Of a stretch of 64,000 bases of DNA, positions 1 through 13,885 are shown piece by piece. Position 1 is the stretch's first letter; the number at the start of each line of letters is the position of its first letter. Origin of the DNA: Lagopus muta (Eukaryota > Chordata > Aves > Galliformes > Phasianidae). A program made the translations under genes and the position numbers. A model generated the notes under the pieces. It was given only the letters and a program-made list of their open reading frames with translations, was not told the DNA's origin and did no database searches. The stretch is taken from positions 13,455,501-13,519,500 of the forward strand of contig NC_064447.1 in assembly GCF_023343835.1 (NCBI RefSeq), written 5' to 3'.

Positions 1-3000
1 GGTTGATCCTGATGGCTGTGGGATATCTTTTCCCCTAAACTCAGCAACTCTTCAGAGAAAAAATACACAGAAACAAACAAACACAAACAAACAATTTAAA
101 AGGAAAAGACCAGGACATGTTACAAAACCTTCCTTGGCAGTTCTCCAGCCCAGCATCAGGTGATGCTTTACTGGGCTATTGTACCATGTGAGGGGCTTTT
201 ATTTCCTCAGCAGTGCAGAGGAATGGACATGAAAACTGTCTGTATGACTGCGTGTGGTGTGTGCAATGCACTGCACTGCTGTGCAGAAACTGTCACATCC
301 TGCTGCTGGCTATAGTGCTGCCTGGCAAGGATGCCATGAGGCTGAGCCCAGCCTTGCCCCGGTACCACACTGTAGTTTTCATTTAGAAAGATCTTGCTCA
401 TGTCTTTGTGAAGAAAAAAAGAAGGAAAAAAAAAAAAACCAACCAAGAGGAATGGTAGTGAGCATTCAGTGCCAGTTTCATTTTTCATCGCCGTTATCAA
501 GGTTTGGATTGTACCTTTGGAATGTCCTTATCTAAAATGAAATCAAATAAGCACTTAGTGGCGGGGGGTCCTACACTCCCTCAGCACCTAAGGGAGTTTG
601 TGCAATGCCCCACCACTGCGTGCTCGGCTCGGTTCACCTAAGTTGATGCACGTACACGTGTACCTACAAGTAGTGCCACATGCACGTACAGCTGGCAATG
701 CATTCCAGCAAAATGAAATGCATTTAAAACCCAAAGCACATTTTTATGGCCAAAATGTGGCACACGGCAGGACACAAGCAGGGTCCCATCCTTCTGGTTG
801 GCATGAAACTATGTTCTGTGAGACAGAAAGATCTGGGGAAGGCTTTCACATCATCCAGCCATGATCCATGTGCTTCTGAAGCGTGTTGCCAGCTCCGGCT
901 TCTGCCAAAAGCTGGGCAGAGGAAAAGAAGGACCTGCACCCAGCCCACAGCAGACCCTGCTCAAGAGTCTGTCTCCATGGGTCTGGGCTTACTTGCACAT
1001 ATGAATGTGCACACCTAGTCTTCTCCCAGCACCTTTCATACTAAAAAGCCCACAAAGAATGCCAAGCTCCTGCTTCTGCTCCTACCACACAAGGACTGGA
1101 CAGGACAAGTCCAAGCATTATGTCATCTGCTTTCTGTGGGCTGAGGGGAGCTCAGTTGAGTCCCACGCTCAGATCTGGGAGGGCTGGCAGCCCTCTGCTG
1201 TCTCTGCAGCTTCCAGGCTTTCTTTTCATCCTGAACCTAATGGGTGGATGGCAGCAGAGTTCATGAGGATTTTCAGATGAGCTCAGAGGAGCTTGTTCAT
1301 GAGAATTTGAATTTTTGGCCCAGAGCCCACAATAGCTGATACTTTCCAGCTTATGGGGGAGAGGGTTTTCCAGCTATGCCTATTCTTTAATTCACACAAC
1401 CAGCACTTTATTTTAACGCTAATTCCTCTGCATCCCCTTTGGAACCATGTGCACCCTTAGGAAGGACACATGCCCCTGTCTGGGGCTTTTCACATCTCTC
1501 GCTGCCATGTATGAGGTTTGGCTGCTGGATAATCTCTATTGGCTGCACGGGAAGAGGAGCTGCCACAGGATGGTAAAAGGAAGGCAAAACTCTAGGAGGT
1601 GGTTTAATATACACTGAAATGAATAGCTGAAGGACCTGACATAGCAAATAAACAAGAAGCATCAAAAGTGGAGGTGACTGAGGGGAAGTAAAGGGCAGCC
1701 CCTTTCAGGCACGTGTTGATATTGCTCTCCTGATCAGTTGGCCGCAGACCACATGAACATATTGCCTATATGCACCCACATTTCTGATTGCTCTGGGTCA
1801 CTGCTGCCCAGGCTTCGTGTTGTTGTCTGAGCAAATCTTGCTTCTTTTGTCTTTTATAAACATTGGAGCCATTATCTGTGATATTCCACCCTCGTGTCAT
1901 TGAAGAAGAATGTTCTGAAAATGAACTGCTGAAGGCTATAGGCTTAGTAAATACCAAGAGCCAAGAATTGGCTCTCATGTAAATCCATTGCCTTGGATAG
2001 AGTTACTGCAAGGGTGATGCCCCCCGCCCCCATCTTAATCATTACCATTTCACTCTAATTTCTGTAATAGTTTGGAAGGAGAGATGGGAACAGCTCTAGC
2101 TGTCTCCTCTTTTTTTTTTTTTTTTTTTTTTTTTGGCAAAAGAACAGATTCAGTGACATGCAAACGTTTTATGAATTTGCCACATTTCCACTGAATTGTT
2201 CCTGCTGGTGCAAATAAACAATCAGAAGAAGCATCCTTCAAAACAGAATGTTTTGACTTTTCAATCAGAATAAATATCTTAATACTTGCCACCATCCTTA
2301 ATGACAACTGCAAAAAATTAAATTTTATTTAAATTTCTCAAACTCGGTTTAGCATTTGCCCCAGACAAGCTCTTCTGTTGATCTCAGAGCCATCTGTAAA
2401 ATGTATTTGCCTGTTCAGTTTGCTGCAAAATATAAAACTTGTTCTCTGACCTGAGCCATGAATTTCAATATTGTTTCATGAAATGATCAGAGACACAAAC
2501 CAAGAAACAATAACAAGCAAACAAGCAGTGATTTCGTACAGCTCTACACGGAAGTCTGGAAAGAGTACAAAGGAGTGAACCGAGTTCAAGCACTGATTTA
2601 CATGGTTACAAATTCAGTGTGCAACACGGGAAGGTGAGACCACTGGATCCAAAGAAGCTCCTCAACAGTATTCTCAACAGCCTTTGCAACACTGCTTCAG
2701 ATTTTAGAAATTTGTGTGTGTGATATGGGTCAGAATTTGCTTTTGCTATTTTAGTGCATTGGCTTTAAACCCTCTCAGTTTGTGAAGGTTGCATCTAATC
2801 TGCTGTGTCATTTCTTTCCAGTTGGAGCCACAGGCAGAATCAGGTGCTGGCTCACTGTTCCAGCAAGTCTTGGTCTTACCTCTATTCCTTGGCCTGAATC
2901 ATGACACACGACTGCTATAACCAGGATATCTTCATACAACAACCCTGGGACAACCAGCTGTCCTTATTCCAAAATCAGGGCTGGAAATTCAGCAGCAAGC

Positions 3001-5540
3001 CCTGATTCAGGAAAGACTGCTTTTTCTTGGGTTTCTTTGCATGCCAGGAACAAACTGAAAAGCCAGGACTTCACCTCGACTCACACATACAGATTGCTTT
3101 GTTAAACAGTACCAGAGTTTCACTCCATTGCTTCTTCTTCCGGAAGCAATGAACCGACAACTTTAAGATGAAAAGCTGTACAAACTTGTACAAACCAAAC
3201 AGTTCACAGCACAGTTTGCACAGCTTTCACTCAGGACCAAAGATCTCTACTCTGACTTGCATTGCATTCACAAACTGCTCTGTTGAGCACGGGAGCTTGC
3301 ATCTCTTCATCACCTTTGGAAGGTTCTTTCTGAGATACTGGAGAGAAAGACCATACAGTTCTGAAGGAGAATGATGCTTGCTTGCCTCACACAGTGAAAC
3401 AGAGCTCTCACTACATGCCCTTTGCTCAGCACAGCCCTCAATAAAGCAAATCTCAACCTCTTTGCAGTGTAATTTAACGTTTTTGTTGACCTACATAGAT
3501 AGCCAGTATGGACACAAATCTGATCTGGTTTGTACTTCAGAGAGGTAGAACCCTTTATTCACTGAAATTAAAACACCATTAAAATAGCATAAATGAAGGC
3601 AATCTAACCTTCTCTATTTCAGTAAAAGCCACTAGTCTGTAAAATAAGGGGCTATTATTTGCTTTTGGAAGAACCTATAGCTTCCCCATTAGGTAAGTTT
3701 TGTTCAAGTTGGTGAAGGCAATACACTCCCATGGCAGCTACTTTCTTGGTCTCCTTATTTCACATTTGGTAGAAAAGCATGCTGGAGAGAAGACCCAAAG
3801 GGAAAGTATCTTTGGAGTCCATCATCCTGAGTAGGTGGGCACAACTACCCATTTCTCCATGGTCATTTTTTGACTGGAACAAAGTGAATCAAATTAACTC
3901 ACTGAAGAAGTGCTGCTTTACGTGTGGGACTAATTCAGAAACCAGGGGAGAGAGCTACTTCCTGGATGTAAATAAAGCTCCATTCATTTAATGGAGTTGC
4001 ACTAATTCTCCTCCTCCAAGGATTTGTTCCCATCCTCAGAAGTATCAGCTCACAGTAGTGGGTGCTTTGGCATGGAGTTAGGGATGCCTGAATACTGTCC
4101 CATATCATTAAGTGATGATATTAAAAATAAAAACAAGATCTTATTGAACAGGTAAGCCATGATTTTACTGTTACTCAAGACATGTAATCTGCAAGATAAT
4201 AATTGGTTTATTAAAAATGTACTAGAACTGGATATTGCAAGTGCTGATACAGTCTGTGTTGTGTCAGCCTGATGACATCTAAGTGGGTAATTCTCTTCGT
4301 GTCTTGTCAATCCACAGACAGCCTGCTGTTATAGAGCTCTAAAATTGATCCATTTAACTTTATCATTATCTAAAGAAAGAACTTGAGGAGCTGAACGAAG
4401 TGCTGTGAACTCCATGTCTCCATCCATCATCTTGTCCTCAGGACCTTGCCGTCTTGCTTTCTTGGAATTGGCTCCTGTTCAGAAAAAGACTAAGCAACAA
4501 GTCTTCAAAAGCAAGATAAAAAGCAGATCTATGGGCCATGCTTGGCTGTGTTCAGCAGCTTCTACCTCCCTTGTGGAGCAAGGAGGAGCAGCTGGAGAAG
4601 CTGGGCTCTGCATGAACAAGACATGAGGTAGAAGAAATCACAGGGTTGGAGAGAACAGCACACGCTGGCATGCATTCAGCTACAACCATGTGAACAAGCA
4701 GATGTGGTTCAGGGGAAACATGGTAAGGAGGTTAATCTGCAGTGCCGTCTCAGTGCCGGATTCACAGCCATGTCCCCCTGTCCCCGCAGGAACTGGCTGG
4801 GACACCGGCTACCAACAATGGGAATAACTGGGCACTGTGTGCTATTGGTGTCAGCCTGACCCTCCTTTACTCTTTCATCACTATGTTAACTAAATGTATT
4901 TGCATTAAGGAAGTTCCAATAGATCTAAAAGTTTCCGGCTGCTCGAAATACTTTCTGTCCACTGCAGCTGAGACAAGAATGGAACTGTGTGAAATGCCCA
5001 AAGACATCAGGAACTTCTAATGCATAGGGATGCAATGGCCAATTAGACAAGTTGTTCATTAGGGCCTTGCATGCTGGGAGAGGCCCTAAAACTGAAGACA
5101 GCTTTTTTGCTTAACACTATTTGATGTATGAAAACGGAAATCTTTCAGAAAGAATCACTTCTATCTAATGAATGACCAGAAGTAACATGTACAAAGCAGC
5201 CTAACAGCACTCCTAACGATATTGATGCCAGCAAAACGTATGGTAGGCCTGATTTCAGTGACACACATCTAAATGATGATGCTTAAGGACAGCTTCAGAT
5301 GTGGGTAGCGTGAGGCTGTGCAGCCTCTGTCTGTTGGTCAGGGTTCAGAAAGGTCACACATTGCTGGCTCATGGCACACACACCTGAAGGTCTGTAAGGC
5401 AAAATTCCTAGGGACTGTTGCTCCTATGAGCACCATATTGAGGCATAAAATATTTCAGTGCATTAAATGAATAAATAAATTTGTGCTATAGCCTAACTCT
5501 CACCTAATTCTCACATAGGGAAAAATGGGATCCTATGGAT
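1..5540. other. Intergenic, no gene recognised
   Basis: Both strands were read for known protein motifs and none was found. It contains A-rich and CAAA-type simple sequence near 60-100 and 415-440 and the poly(T) run at 2110. An open frame at 4742-5020 with a hydrophobic stretch follows a CCCCGCAG acceptor-like site but resembles no known protein. Confidence 0.6.
2110..2134. repeat. Poly(T) run
   Basis: 25 consecutive T residues. No retroposon body is recognisable on either side. Confidence 0.9.
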
Positions 5541-5715
5541 ATCACAGAATTATAGAATCATAGAATCACTAAGGCTGGAAAAGATCCCCAAGTGGACCTG
5601 TTGACCAAGCCTACCATGCCCACTCCCCATGGCCCCAGTGCCAGGTCTCCATGGCTCTGGAACAATTCCAGAGATAGTGACTCCACATTGCCAGCATCTT
5701 CTTAGGTGCATTGTT
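5541..5715 (-). mobile_element. CR1 LINE fragment (3' end)
   Basis: The plus strand begins with repeated AGAATCATAG units followed by the reverse complement of the conserved CR1 3' region (GGCTGGAAAAGATC, then CCCAGTGCCAGGTCTCCATGG and GTGACTCCAC). This is the typical 5'-truncated copy of the bird CR1 retroposon. It has no coding capacity and is diverged. Confidence 0.85.
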
Positions 5716-8700
5716 CAGTTGCCCAAATGACAAATCGAACATCAATTACCTGTAAACAAGTGATATAAAGTCATTAAATTGCCTCATTGATATTTGAACA
5801 GCTTCCATTTACTCTCTTCAGCATATTCATTGCTCTTGGGAAAAAAAAGAAAGAAAAAAGGAAAAAAAAGATAATTCATTTAAAAGCATAAATTCTAGAA
5901 GAGCAGTGAGGGATTTGTTCTGCCTTGAGGAAGGGTGAAAAACTCCAAACCCTCTGAAGCAAGGGACATCTCCAGAGGTGTCCAAGCCGAGTAGGTTCCT
6001 GTGTCTTCTCGTTCCAAAGGCAGCCACATAACCTGCAGGCATTCCCCAGAGTTTCAGCTCTTACATACTATTTCATGTGTGGTAATTGTTAACTGGCTTA
6101 AATGAGGCAGTTTCGGTAAGAGATTCCAGCACTATTCTTTTCTGGTCCTTCCTGAGTGATTTATATTAATTGTTTAGGAAAACCAATACAAAAATACTGG
6201 CCCCTTGAGACTGCAGGCTTTGTGGCAGTGGTAAGTGCAGCACAAGTAAGTGGTTGTGTATGGCTTAGCAGTAGAAATGCACTCTTACGCAATTCAAGTG
6301 GCCAGAAGAAGAGCTCTTTCTCTTTCAGCTTAGGGCATCTGTCCAGGAATTACATGTTAAAGGGTTGAGAAATGAAATCCACTGGAGTAACTGATGTGCT
6401 GTTGTTGTTGGATTCGCAGGGGAAGATTTCAGCCAAGATTCTTCCTTAGACATAGAGATCAATTTAAGTGATGGCTCCTTTCTTGGAATCATCGTGCATC
6501 AAACATTTGAACTGCAAACAGTTTTATCACTGAAATAGAGCCTGGGACAGCCCAAGCTGCACACATAGGCACAATGACTGTGAGGAGGACATGGTTAGTG
6601 GGTATGGTGATGATGGGCTGATGGTTTGACTCCAAGGAATGGCAGCAGAAGGTGTTGGACTGATAGACATCTTGCACCACCTCATTTTGCCTCAGTTTTA
6701 ATTCAATTGCTATTTTAAAAAGCCAGACTCGAGTAACATCTCTTTTCACCTTAGATTCTCCTAGACATTAATGGCAATAGGCATCACAGCCATCTCTTTC
6801 TAGCCACGATGTGTCTGGCCACCAGAAAAGAGTGGCCAAAGAGACTGGGCCTCAGTGACACAGCAGAGTGTGCTGCTCCTGACACCAATGAGAATGGCTG
6901 ACAGGAGGGCTCAAGTGCTTTACAGGGGCTTCCCTGCTAAATCTGCACCTGTCTACTCGTGCAGTAAATGGAGTGCCTGGAACATATAAATAAACTGCTT
7001 CCTGGCAGGTCACTCGAGATGGTGTAGGATGGTATGTTTTTATATCATTCCTTCCAGTCCAAGCAGATATGAGCTGATTTAATTGCCAAAGATAAGCAAC
7101 ATCAGGTCTGGTCAGCACAGAGATGAGAGACCTCCAAGAAAAACACAGGTGCTCCAGGAAATGCCACTGCTGATTCAGACAGCACTGCATGGGGCTACAG
7201 AAGCAGCAGGTCCTCCGGGAGAGCCATAAATCCCCAGCACTTCCCAGAGGAATGGGGTGTTAACACCAGCGTGTGTGCTGTCGTGTTGTAATTCCTGCAT
7301 GAGAGAGGTGATTCAGCTCCGCACTTCACCTCATGCCATAATTGATGTACCAGCACTTTTGGAGCCCTCTGCCATGGCTGTGATGTGCTTCTATGGGACA
7401 CGAGGCTCTCAGAAGCAACACAGCGTGCATAATTATTTTGGCTGCCCAAAATGCCACCTGCACCCTGTTCCTCACTGCTTCTGTCCCCCAGCAAAACCAG
7501 CATGCTGCGGTGGTGCAAATGGGTGGCCCTGCTCCACCCTGCAGGAGGGGAACGTCAGCACTGCATTCATTTTTCTGCACAAAAATAATAGGAGCTCATT
7601 CTTACCTCCTGAAGTGATGTTGCAATGTTGGCCAGTCACCACTAGCAACTGACTCTGGATTTGTTCTCCTTTCTTGTTTTGGGAGGAATGGATGGCAGAG
7701 TAGTACTTTGGGGATGAAGTCATGATATTTTTATTTTATTTTATTTTATTTTATTTTTTGCTGGCAATTAAACCGGTAGGGAAATATCTGACCTTACTGG
7801 AACACTTGAGCAACTCTCGTGCTTGGAAGTCTCCCTCATTTGCTGAAGAAAACTTGCATGTTGCAATTTTCTCAGTTCTGAGAATACAACCTTCTGTGCA
7901 TTAGCATTTCACAGAAGCTGCAGTTATAGATTGTGGAGAAGGTAGGAGGGGAAGAAAAAAGGATGTTCAAAGAAATCTCAGAATCATTTGTGGTTCTCAC
8001 AGATACATGAGGATGAAAAGTGGACAGTTTCTATTAAAGCAGCTGTGACAGCTGATCTCTCCAGACAGAAAAATAGAGCTATATTATGCCACAAGGTAGA
8101 CTGAACAGCAGCCTGGTTTATACTTCGAATGGCTTGGGAGCTTCCAGAAAAATCTTTTGTCTCAAACCTTTACTACTATTGCCACCAAGTGGTGAAATCT
8201 GACTAAAGGCTCCCTCAGCTGCCACAACAGTTACTTCTTCATTCCGGATTGTCACGTATGAACTGTGCCCCGGGATATGTAAAGGTGATCGTCTGGTGAT
8301 CATCTCTAACCATGATGCAATGCCATCGGCACTCCAACAGCAAAATGCATTTCAGGGGGGATCAGTAAACATGAGGATGTGGGGGGCACAGTGGGCAGCT
8401 GTCCCTATTAACCCCTCCAGTCACGGGGATGCGCCACCAGGCTGGAGAGCTGCAACCCTATCACATGCAATGCTGTGCTGTGCTGTTTGGATAGCAAGAT
8501 GTGGGATGGAAGGTAACCTGCTGGGACAGAGAACAGAGCGTTTCTCCTGGCAGCTGTCTGCAGAGCTTTAGTACTACTTTGCATCCTCTTAAAACACACG
8601 TAGTAGAGATTTGCAGAAAGGAAAAGGGAAGCCAGGTGCCTTACTACTACTGGGAGCCCACAGGACTATATTTAAGCTTCCAAAGCCTGTATTTGGGTTA

Positions 8701-10014
8701 TTTCATAAGTCTGCTGAACGCTGTAGTCAGTGGGTTGGGAAATCCTCTGCAGTGCATGTCCCACTTGGACTCTTACCCATTTACAACCAGGTCTGGTTTC
8801 TCCGTAGCCATCAAGCATAGTTTAGCAAAGAAGTAGTTATCAAGCATTAAAGCCATGCACCCTGCCTTGATTTTCCTTCCAGTTGACGCTGGCCCTTATC
8901 TCACCTCTCTTTCCATAGCCATTTAAACCAGCCAGGTTTCAGGGATTTTAGCTGGGGCACCAGTCTTGCTCATCTTCCCTTCATGTGGCAAAGGACCTGT
9001 GTTGAGAGCAAGGATAAGAGCACGGATTGTGGCGCATATTTTCCTGTGTTATGGACTAGGTTGGAGGCCAAAACTATCTGATGTCTGATACTCTCATTCC
9101 TACAGGTGGTCTCAGGCCTCTCCTGTTTGCTTCATTTGCGAAGCACCATTTCGTAGTTCCTTGGGGGTCTTTTTTGAGTGGGAGCTGAATTCATCCCAAT
9201 TTACCGTCTGTGTTTTATCACCCTCCATCCCCTGCACAGTCCACTCTTAGAAACCAGCAGTTTGTGAGACACCTTTCAGCTGACCCAATTGAGAAAGCAG
9301 CATCAACAGAGATTAATCATGCTTACACTGCAATGAGTGTGTTGTCTACATCTTACTTAATAGTAGAGGAAACCCACAGGGAAGTATTTTGTGTAGACAA
9401 CATACAGATGCATATTTCTGCATCCAGCCCACTGCAAGGAGCCCCATTTTGAGGCAGCCTTCTCCTCCCCTCCTTTGCAAAAGATGTCACTGGGAATCTT
9501 GGCTGTGTCATCCTTGGCTCAGCTCAGAGCAAACCAAGCTGGGGCCGCCTGTCCTCCTGAACAAAGAGATCCTCCAGGCACCAGCCGAGCTGGGCTGCCA
9601 CGTTCCCACCGCCATGGGAACAGCCTGTCCCCTGCTGCCAAACAGCTCAGCGCCTGCCCTCCTGCCCTATAAAGAGTTCAGCATGTGGGAGGAGAGCCAC
9701 TGATGGGGCTGTGAAGGACCTGTGGTGCTTCTGAGGCCCAACGGGGAAAAAACAAATTTTTCGTTCTGGTTAACCAGATATGTTTTTGTTTGACTTAAAA
9801 TGCAGTTGTTTCAGCCTTTCATTTTCAGGCTGTTTATCCTTCTAAGGGCTTGAGAAGTGATTTTTATGAAAAGAAAACCACTGTTTGCAAAACAAGAGTT
9901 GAACTTTGGGAGGCATCAGAAACAAGAACAGCAAAGTTTTTTCAGAATAAAATGTTTCGTGTGAAGAACACTGAAGCGGTCTATTTTGAAATTCATTAAT
10001 TCATTAAAATTCAT
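5716..10014. other. Intergenic, no gene recognised
   Basis: Unique sequence with the (TTTTA)n repeat at 7727. Several overlapping open frames of 80-131 codons around 7195-7723 on both strands have no recognisable motif and are taken as chance. Confidence 0.6.
7727..7759. repeat. (TTTTA)n microsatellite
   Basis: Six or so TTTTA pentamers in tandem in otherwise unique sequence. Confidence 0.9.
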
Positions 10015-10385
10015 TAAGGAGCTGGGGCTGTGCAGCCTGGAGAAGAGAGGGCTCCCTGGAGACCTGAGAGTGGCCTTTAGTATCTGAAGGGGCTGTAAGA
10101 AAGAAGGGGGCAGACTCTTCAGCAGGGTCTGTGTGATAGGACAGGGGGAAACGGTTTCAAACTGAAGGAGGCAGATTTAGGTGGGATGTAAGGAAAAATT
10201 GTTTACGATAGGGGTGGTGAGGCACTGGGTGCCCAGTGAGATGTGATGCCCCATCCCTGTGTGCATTGAGGTCAGGCTGGATGGGGCTCTGAGCACTGAT
10301 AGAGCTGTGGTGCCCTTGCTCAGTGCAGGGCAGTCGGACTAGATGACCTTTGAGGGTTCCTTCCGACTCAAACAATTCTATGGAT
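10015..10385 (+). mobile_element. CR1 LINE fragment (3' end, about 370 bp)
   Basis: Landmarks of the CR1 3' end appear in order: GCAGCCTGGAGAAGAGAGGG, CTGGAGACCT, then the GGTGAGGCACTGGG block, GGCTGGATGGGGCTCTGAGC, GACTAGATGACCTT and a terminal ATTCTATGG. It is the longest CR1 copy in the window and is in the plus orientation. The direct repeats of ATTCATTA just before it (9990-10015) may be insertion-site sequence. Confidence 0.93.
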
Positions 10386-13300
10386 GTGATTCCCTTCTTT
10401 TTTCCTTTTTCTTTTTGATCAAAAAGATTTCAGATCAGTTTTTGTCCTGTGTTTCCCTGTCTGTTCATTCAAAAAATAGCAACAGTCTGGTCTGAGAAAT
10501 GACCAGACTGCAATGATCTAAACCCTTCCATCCCTTGAGCAGGCTAATATCTATGGTATGGATAGTTATAGGTACAAGGGAGCAAAAGGAGACCCTATGA
10601 GGAAAAAGAGCCACAGTAGATGGCTCACCCTCCTAACACACAGCTGATGGGCCCCAAAGTCTCTCTGGTGCCCTCACCTCCCCCCTGTCTGCTGACCCTG
10701 GTGCCTTTTTCATGATTGACATCATGTTATAACTTCTGCCAACAAGCAACTGTGCTTCTGCCCAAATCAGCTCCCTGTCCCCAACGTTTGGGGTCGGGGG
10801 GGTTGAATGTTTTTCTTTTATTTTGCAGATTGTACCCATGGAACCCACTGAGTACTCAAAACAGCCAGAAAACCCCATCATTCATGGAGAAAGCCTGCAA
10901 CAACCCTCCTCAGAAGATAATAGGGCTTTAATCACAGCAAGACTCACTCTTTTGAACTGCGCTCATGAGCAAAAAAAGTCCATGAGGCAAACACAGACTT
11001 GGCACGTGGACATGGAAAAACTTGGGAGCACTCCATGGCTTGGCCTCCTGAGTGCAGACTGAGCTTCACTCCGTCACTCTGGTGGGATTTTTTTTTACTA
11101 CAAGTTTTTTTTTTTTTGGCTGTTCCATTGTTGGGAGAGTGGAGATCTCCAGCTGCCAGATCTCAAAATGTGTATGGTCTTACTGAGCAGTCAATGGAAA
11201 CAGCACAATTTCCCTTTCTATACATGGCCATGAGAGAGCCAACTCCTTCCTCAGCCTGCAGAGAGCTGTCTTTGGGCTGGGCTTTGTGTAGGGCTTGATG
11301 GCAGTGGTTGAACTTAATGATGGTTTCTCAGCTTGGGCAGGTAGAAAGATGTCCCTTGAAATTACTGGTGGTGTTATCGTGACATCTCAGCAGCACTTAC
11401 TGCTCTCAGCAAGGAAAGCTGCTAGTGGTAAATCCAGCAGCTATTCCAGCTGAAACAACACCAGGACTTTCCTCTCCAAGAGCTGAACTTCAGCAGTGTG
11501 CCTCCAGCACCTTTCCTTCAGCATAATTCACCCTGTTTTTTCTGTAAATATCGATGCGTATTAACATCAGTGTGTTGAAGTATGTAAAGCAAACATCACA
11601 AGCTCAATGCCTCTAAAAGCAAAAAATAAAAATTATATTAATAAAAAAAAATTTAAAAATCAGCATTGAAACCATTGCTTGACTTTTGGCAGCGCACCAA
11701 AGCATCTCATTACCAAGGTCGTGCACTTTGTGAAGTTCCCTGGCACAGTGGGAGAGTTAAAATAATGTACCAAGTTCCTTTTGCTGTGGGGTAATGTTAC
11801 AGCCCTGTTTGTTTGGTGTGTGTCTCCGGCCTCCCACCATCCCAGCTAGGAAGGATTCAGCTCTCACGAGTTAAACAGGGTCAGGACTGGTGAGGTGTTG
11901 AGATGTGAAGGGGGGGGATGTCTGTGGTCAAGTATTTAATGAGCAAAAAGGAAAAAAATGTGGATGTGAGTCGTTCTGACAGGCTTGTAAATTAACTCCG
12001 ATTTCCCAGGTGCTTCAGCCAAGAGAAGATGATGGCTAATAACAATAATTCAAAACAGTAATTCACAGCGCTCTAACCTTTGCTTTGCAGCATTCTCATG
12101 ATGAAGATTTGCTTTGCTTTGATTCCAGCTTTTATTTTTTTGGTGGAACTTCTATTTAGAGATGGTTCTAAACATGCTCGTGCTTCAAGGAGGGAGGAAT
12201 AGTGGAAACTAAATCTATCGTGTTGATTTTTGCTTGGAATGTTTGAAGTGGAATTTTAGGGGTTTTTTTTTTTCAGTTCCAAATTACACATGTTAAAAAA
12301 TCAGATGGGACGCCATGCTTCAAGGCTGCTGAACTGAATTCCCTTCTTGCAGCTTTGTCCAACCAGTTCTGCTGCCCAAGGATAGTAGTCCTGGAGGTCC
12401 GATGAGTGGGCCTGTCCCTGCTGGCTCTGTGCTTGGGAAGTTAGTCCTTGACACCATGTTATTCAAAGCTGAAGACAAGGTGCTTTTTCCTAGCAGGCAT
12501 TCATCCCCTGGCCCTTTCTCATAAAGCAACTTTGCCAGCCGAGGGTCAGGGCGTGGGAACTTCGTGATCTTTCTCCAGCATCCTGCTTTGTTTGCACCCT
12601 CAGACATTCCTGCCTTTTGGATCTCATTGCCAATCTCATTGTATTTGATGTATAAAAACATCTCACCTATTGGATTTAAGTCATCGTGTGACAATTTCTA
12701 CTTCTCTTTTATAAGAACGTTGTTTTCAGCCATCTGGATGTATGGGGAAAATATTGTTCAATATGTTCCAATCCATCCTGCAATTTTAGAGAGCAAATGG
12801 GCCCAAAAAATGGACCAAAAAACCTAAAATGTGGAGAAGGTGTTGACCTGGGAGGAAAGATTGGAGCAAAATCACAAGTATTTTAAGCAATCCTTGGCTT
12901 CCATTCTTAAAGTTTTGGATGCTGTAAATCAGGCTCCATTCTTCCTCTGTTCTCTGCATGCTACTAACTACATCTAATGAGACAGTGGTTGTTTGCCTGG
13001 AAAAAGCTGCCTTTCAGTGGCCTTTCATGGTTTTCTAGTTTGTTGAAAGGTGCTAGAACATACCTCAGCACAGTTAATTTATATTTATTATTGTCTGTCA
13101 TGGTAACTTTATTTATACTTGATTAAAGCTCTTGGTGAGGGAGGCTGAATTCATACAAGCCACTCTTGGCTGCTCTACATTAAAGAGAGGCCAATATTTA
13201 TGGAAAACAGAATATGGCAGAAAACTAGGGGTTTTGTGGTTACTATAGAACGTCCCCATTGTTTTCTTTTCTGGTGTGCTTCCCTCACCGCTTTCCCTCA

Positions 13301-13695
13301 ATGGCCAGGTTTGCTTTTGTTTCTTGACAGAATGGCTTGCCAAAGCCATTATTTTCTGATGAATATCACAGTCTGACAGCACTTCGGATGGATAGACAGA
13401 GCACTTCTTCCTTCTTAACAAGCAAACGGCCCTGAAATCTCCATGCTGGTCCTGCTGAGGAGAGCGATGCTGCAAAACTGGATTTGCATAGAGTTAAAAT
13501 CAAAATCTCTCCTAGGGAAAAAACATCCTCAAGCCCAGAACTTCCTGGCTAGAGTGTTGCTTTGCTTTCTGTTTTGCCTTGCAGAGGTGGATCTGGAGCT
13601 GGCATCCCAACTCAAAGAGCAGCCTGGGAGAGATGGATTCCTAAAAGGAGTCCTGCGTGGGGGCTGCACATGGGAGCTGTAGCCTCTGGCGTGTG
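10386..13695. other. Intergenic, no gene recognised
   Basis: Unique sequence with T-runs near 11090-11120 and 12260. No exon, repeat body or RNA gene is seen. Confidence 0.6.
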
Positions 13696-13885
13696 GGTAA
13701 AGGATGGCTTAGATTGGAGGAGACCTTAAAGACCACCCAGTTCCAACCTCCCTGCCATGCAGTGCCAGCCACTTGATTTTGCTGGCCAGGGCCCCATCCA
13801 ACCTGGCCTTTGGCACCTCTGGAGGTGGGCCATAAAGGATGTGGTAGATATCCTAAGTTGCCCCCTCTGGAAACAGTTCCCTTGG
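13696..13885 (-). mobile_element. CR1 LINE fragment (3' end)
   Basis: The plus strand reads GATTGGAGGAGACCTTAAAG, then AGTTCCAACCTCCCTGCCAT and CCCCATCCAACCTGGCCTTT, which is the reverse complement of the CR1 3' region. The terminal ATTCTATG units have been lost. Confidence 0.85.

Noticed and set aside
211..211. Two weak entries in the findings list (a one-base PDGFA note and an out-of-window withdrawn entry)
   Set aside because: They make no positive claim about sequence; the PDGFA remark only records an absence, and the out-of-window one should be ignored.
4742..5020. 92-codon open frame with a hydrophobic segment after an acceptor-like CCCCGCAG
   Set aside because: A hydrophobic stretch alone is weak; no donor-acceptor chain to other exons and no family match.
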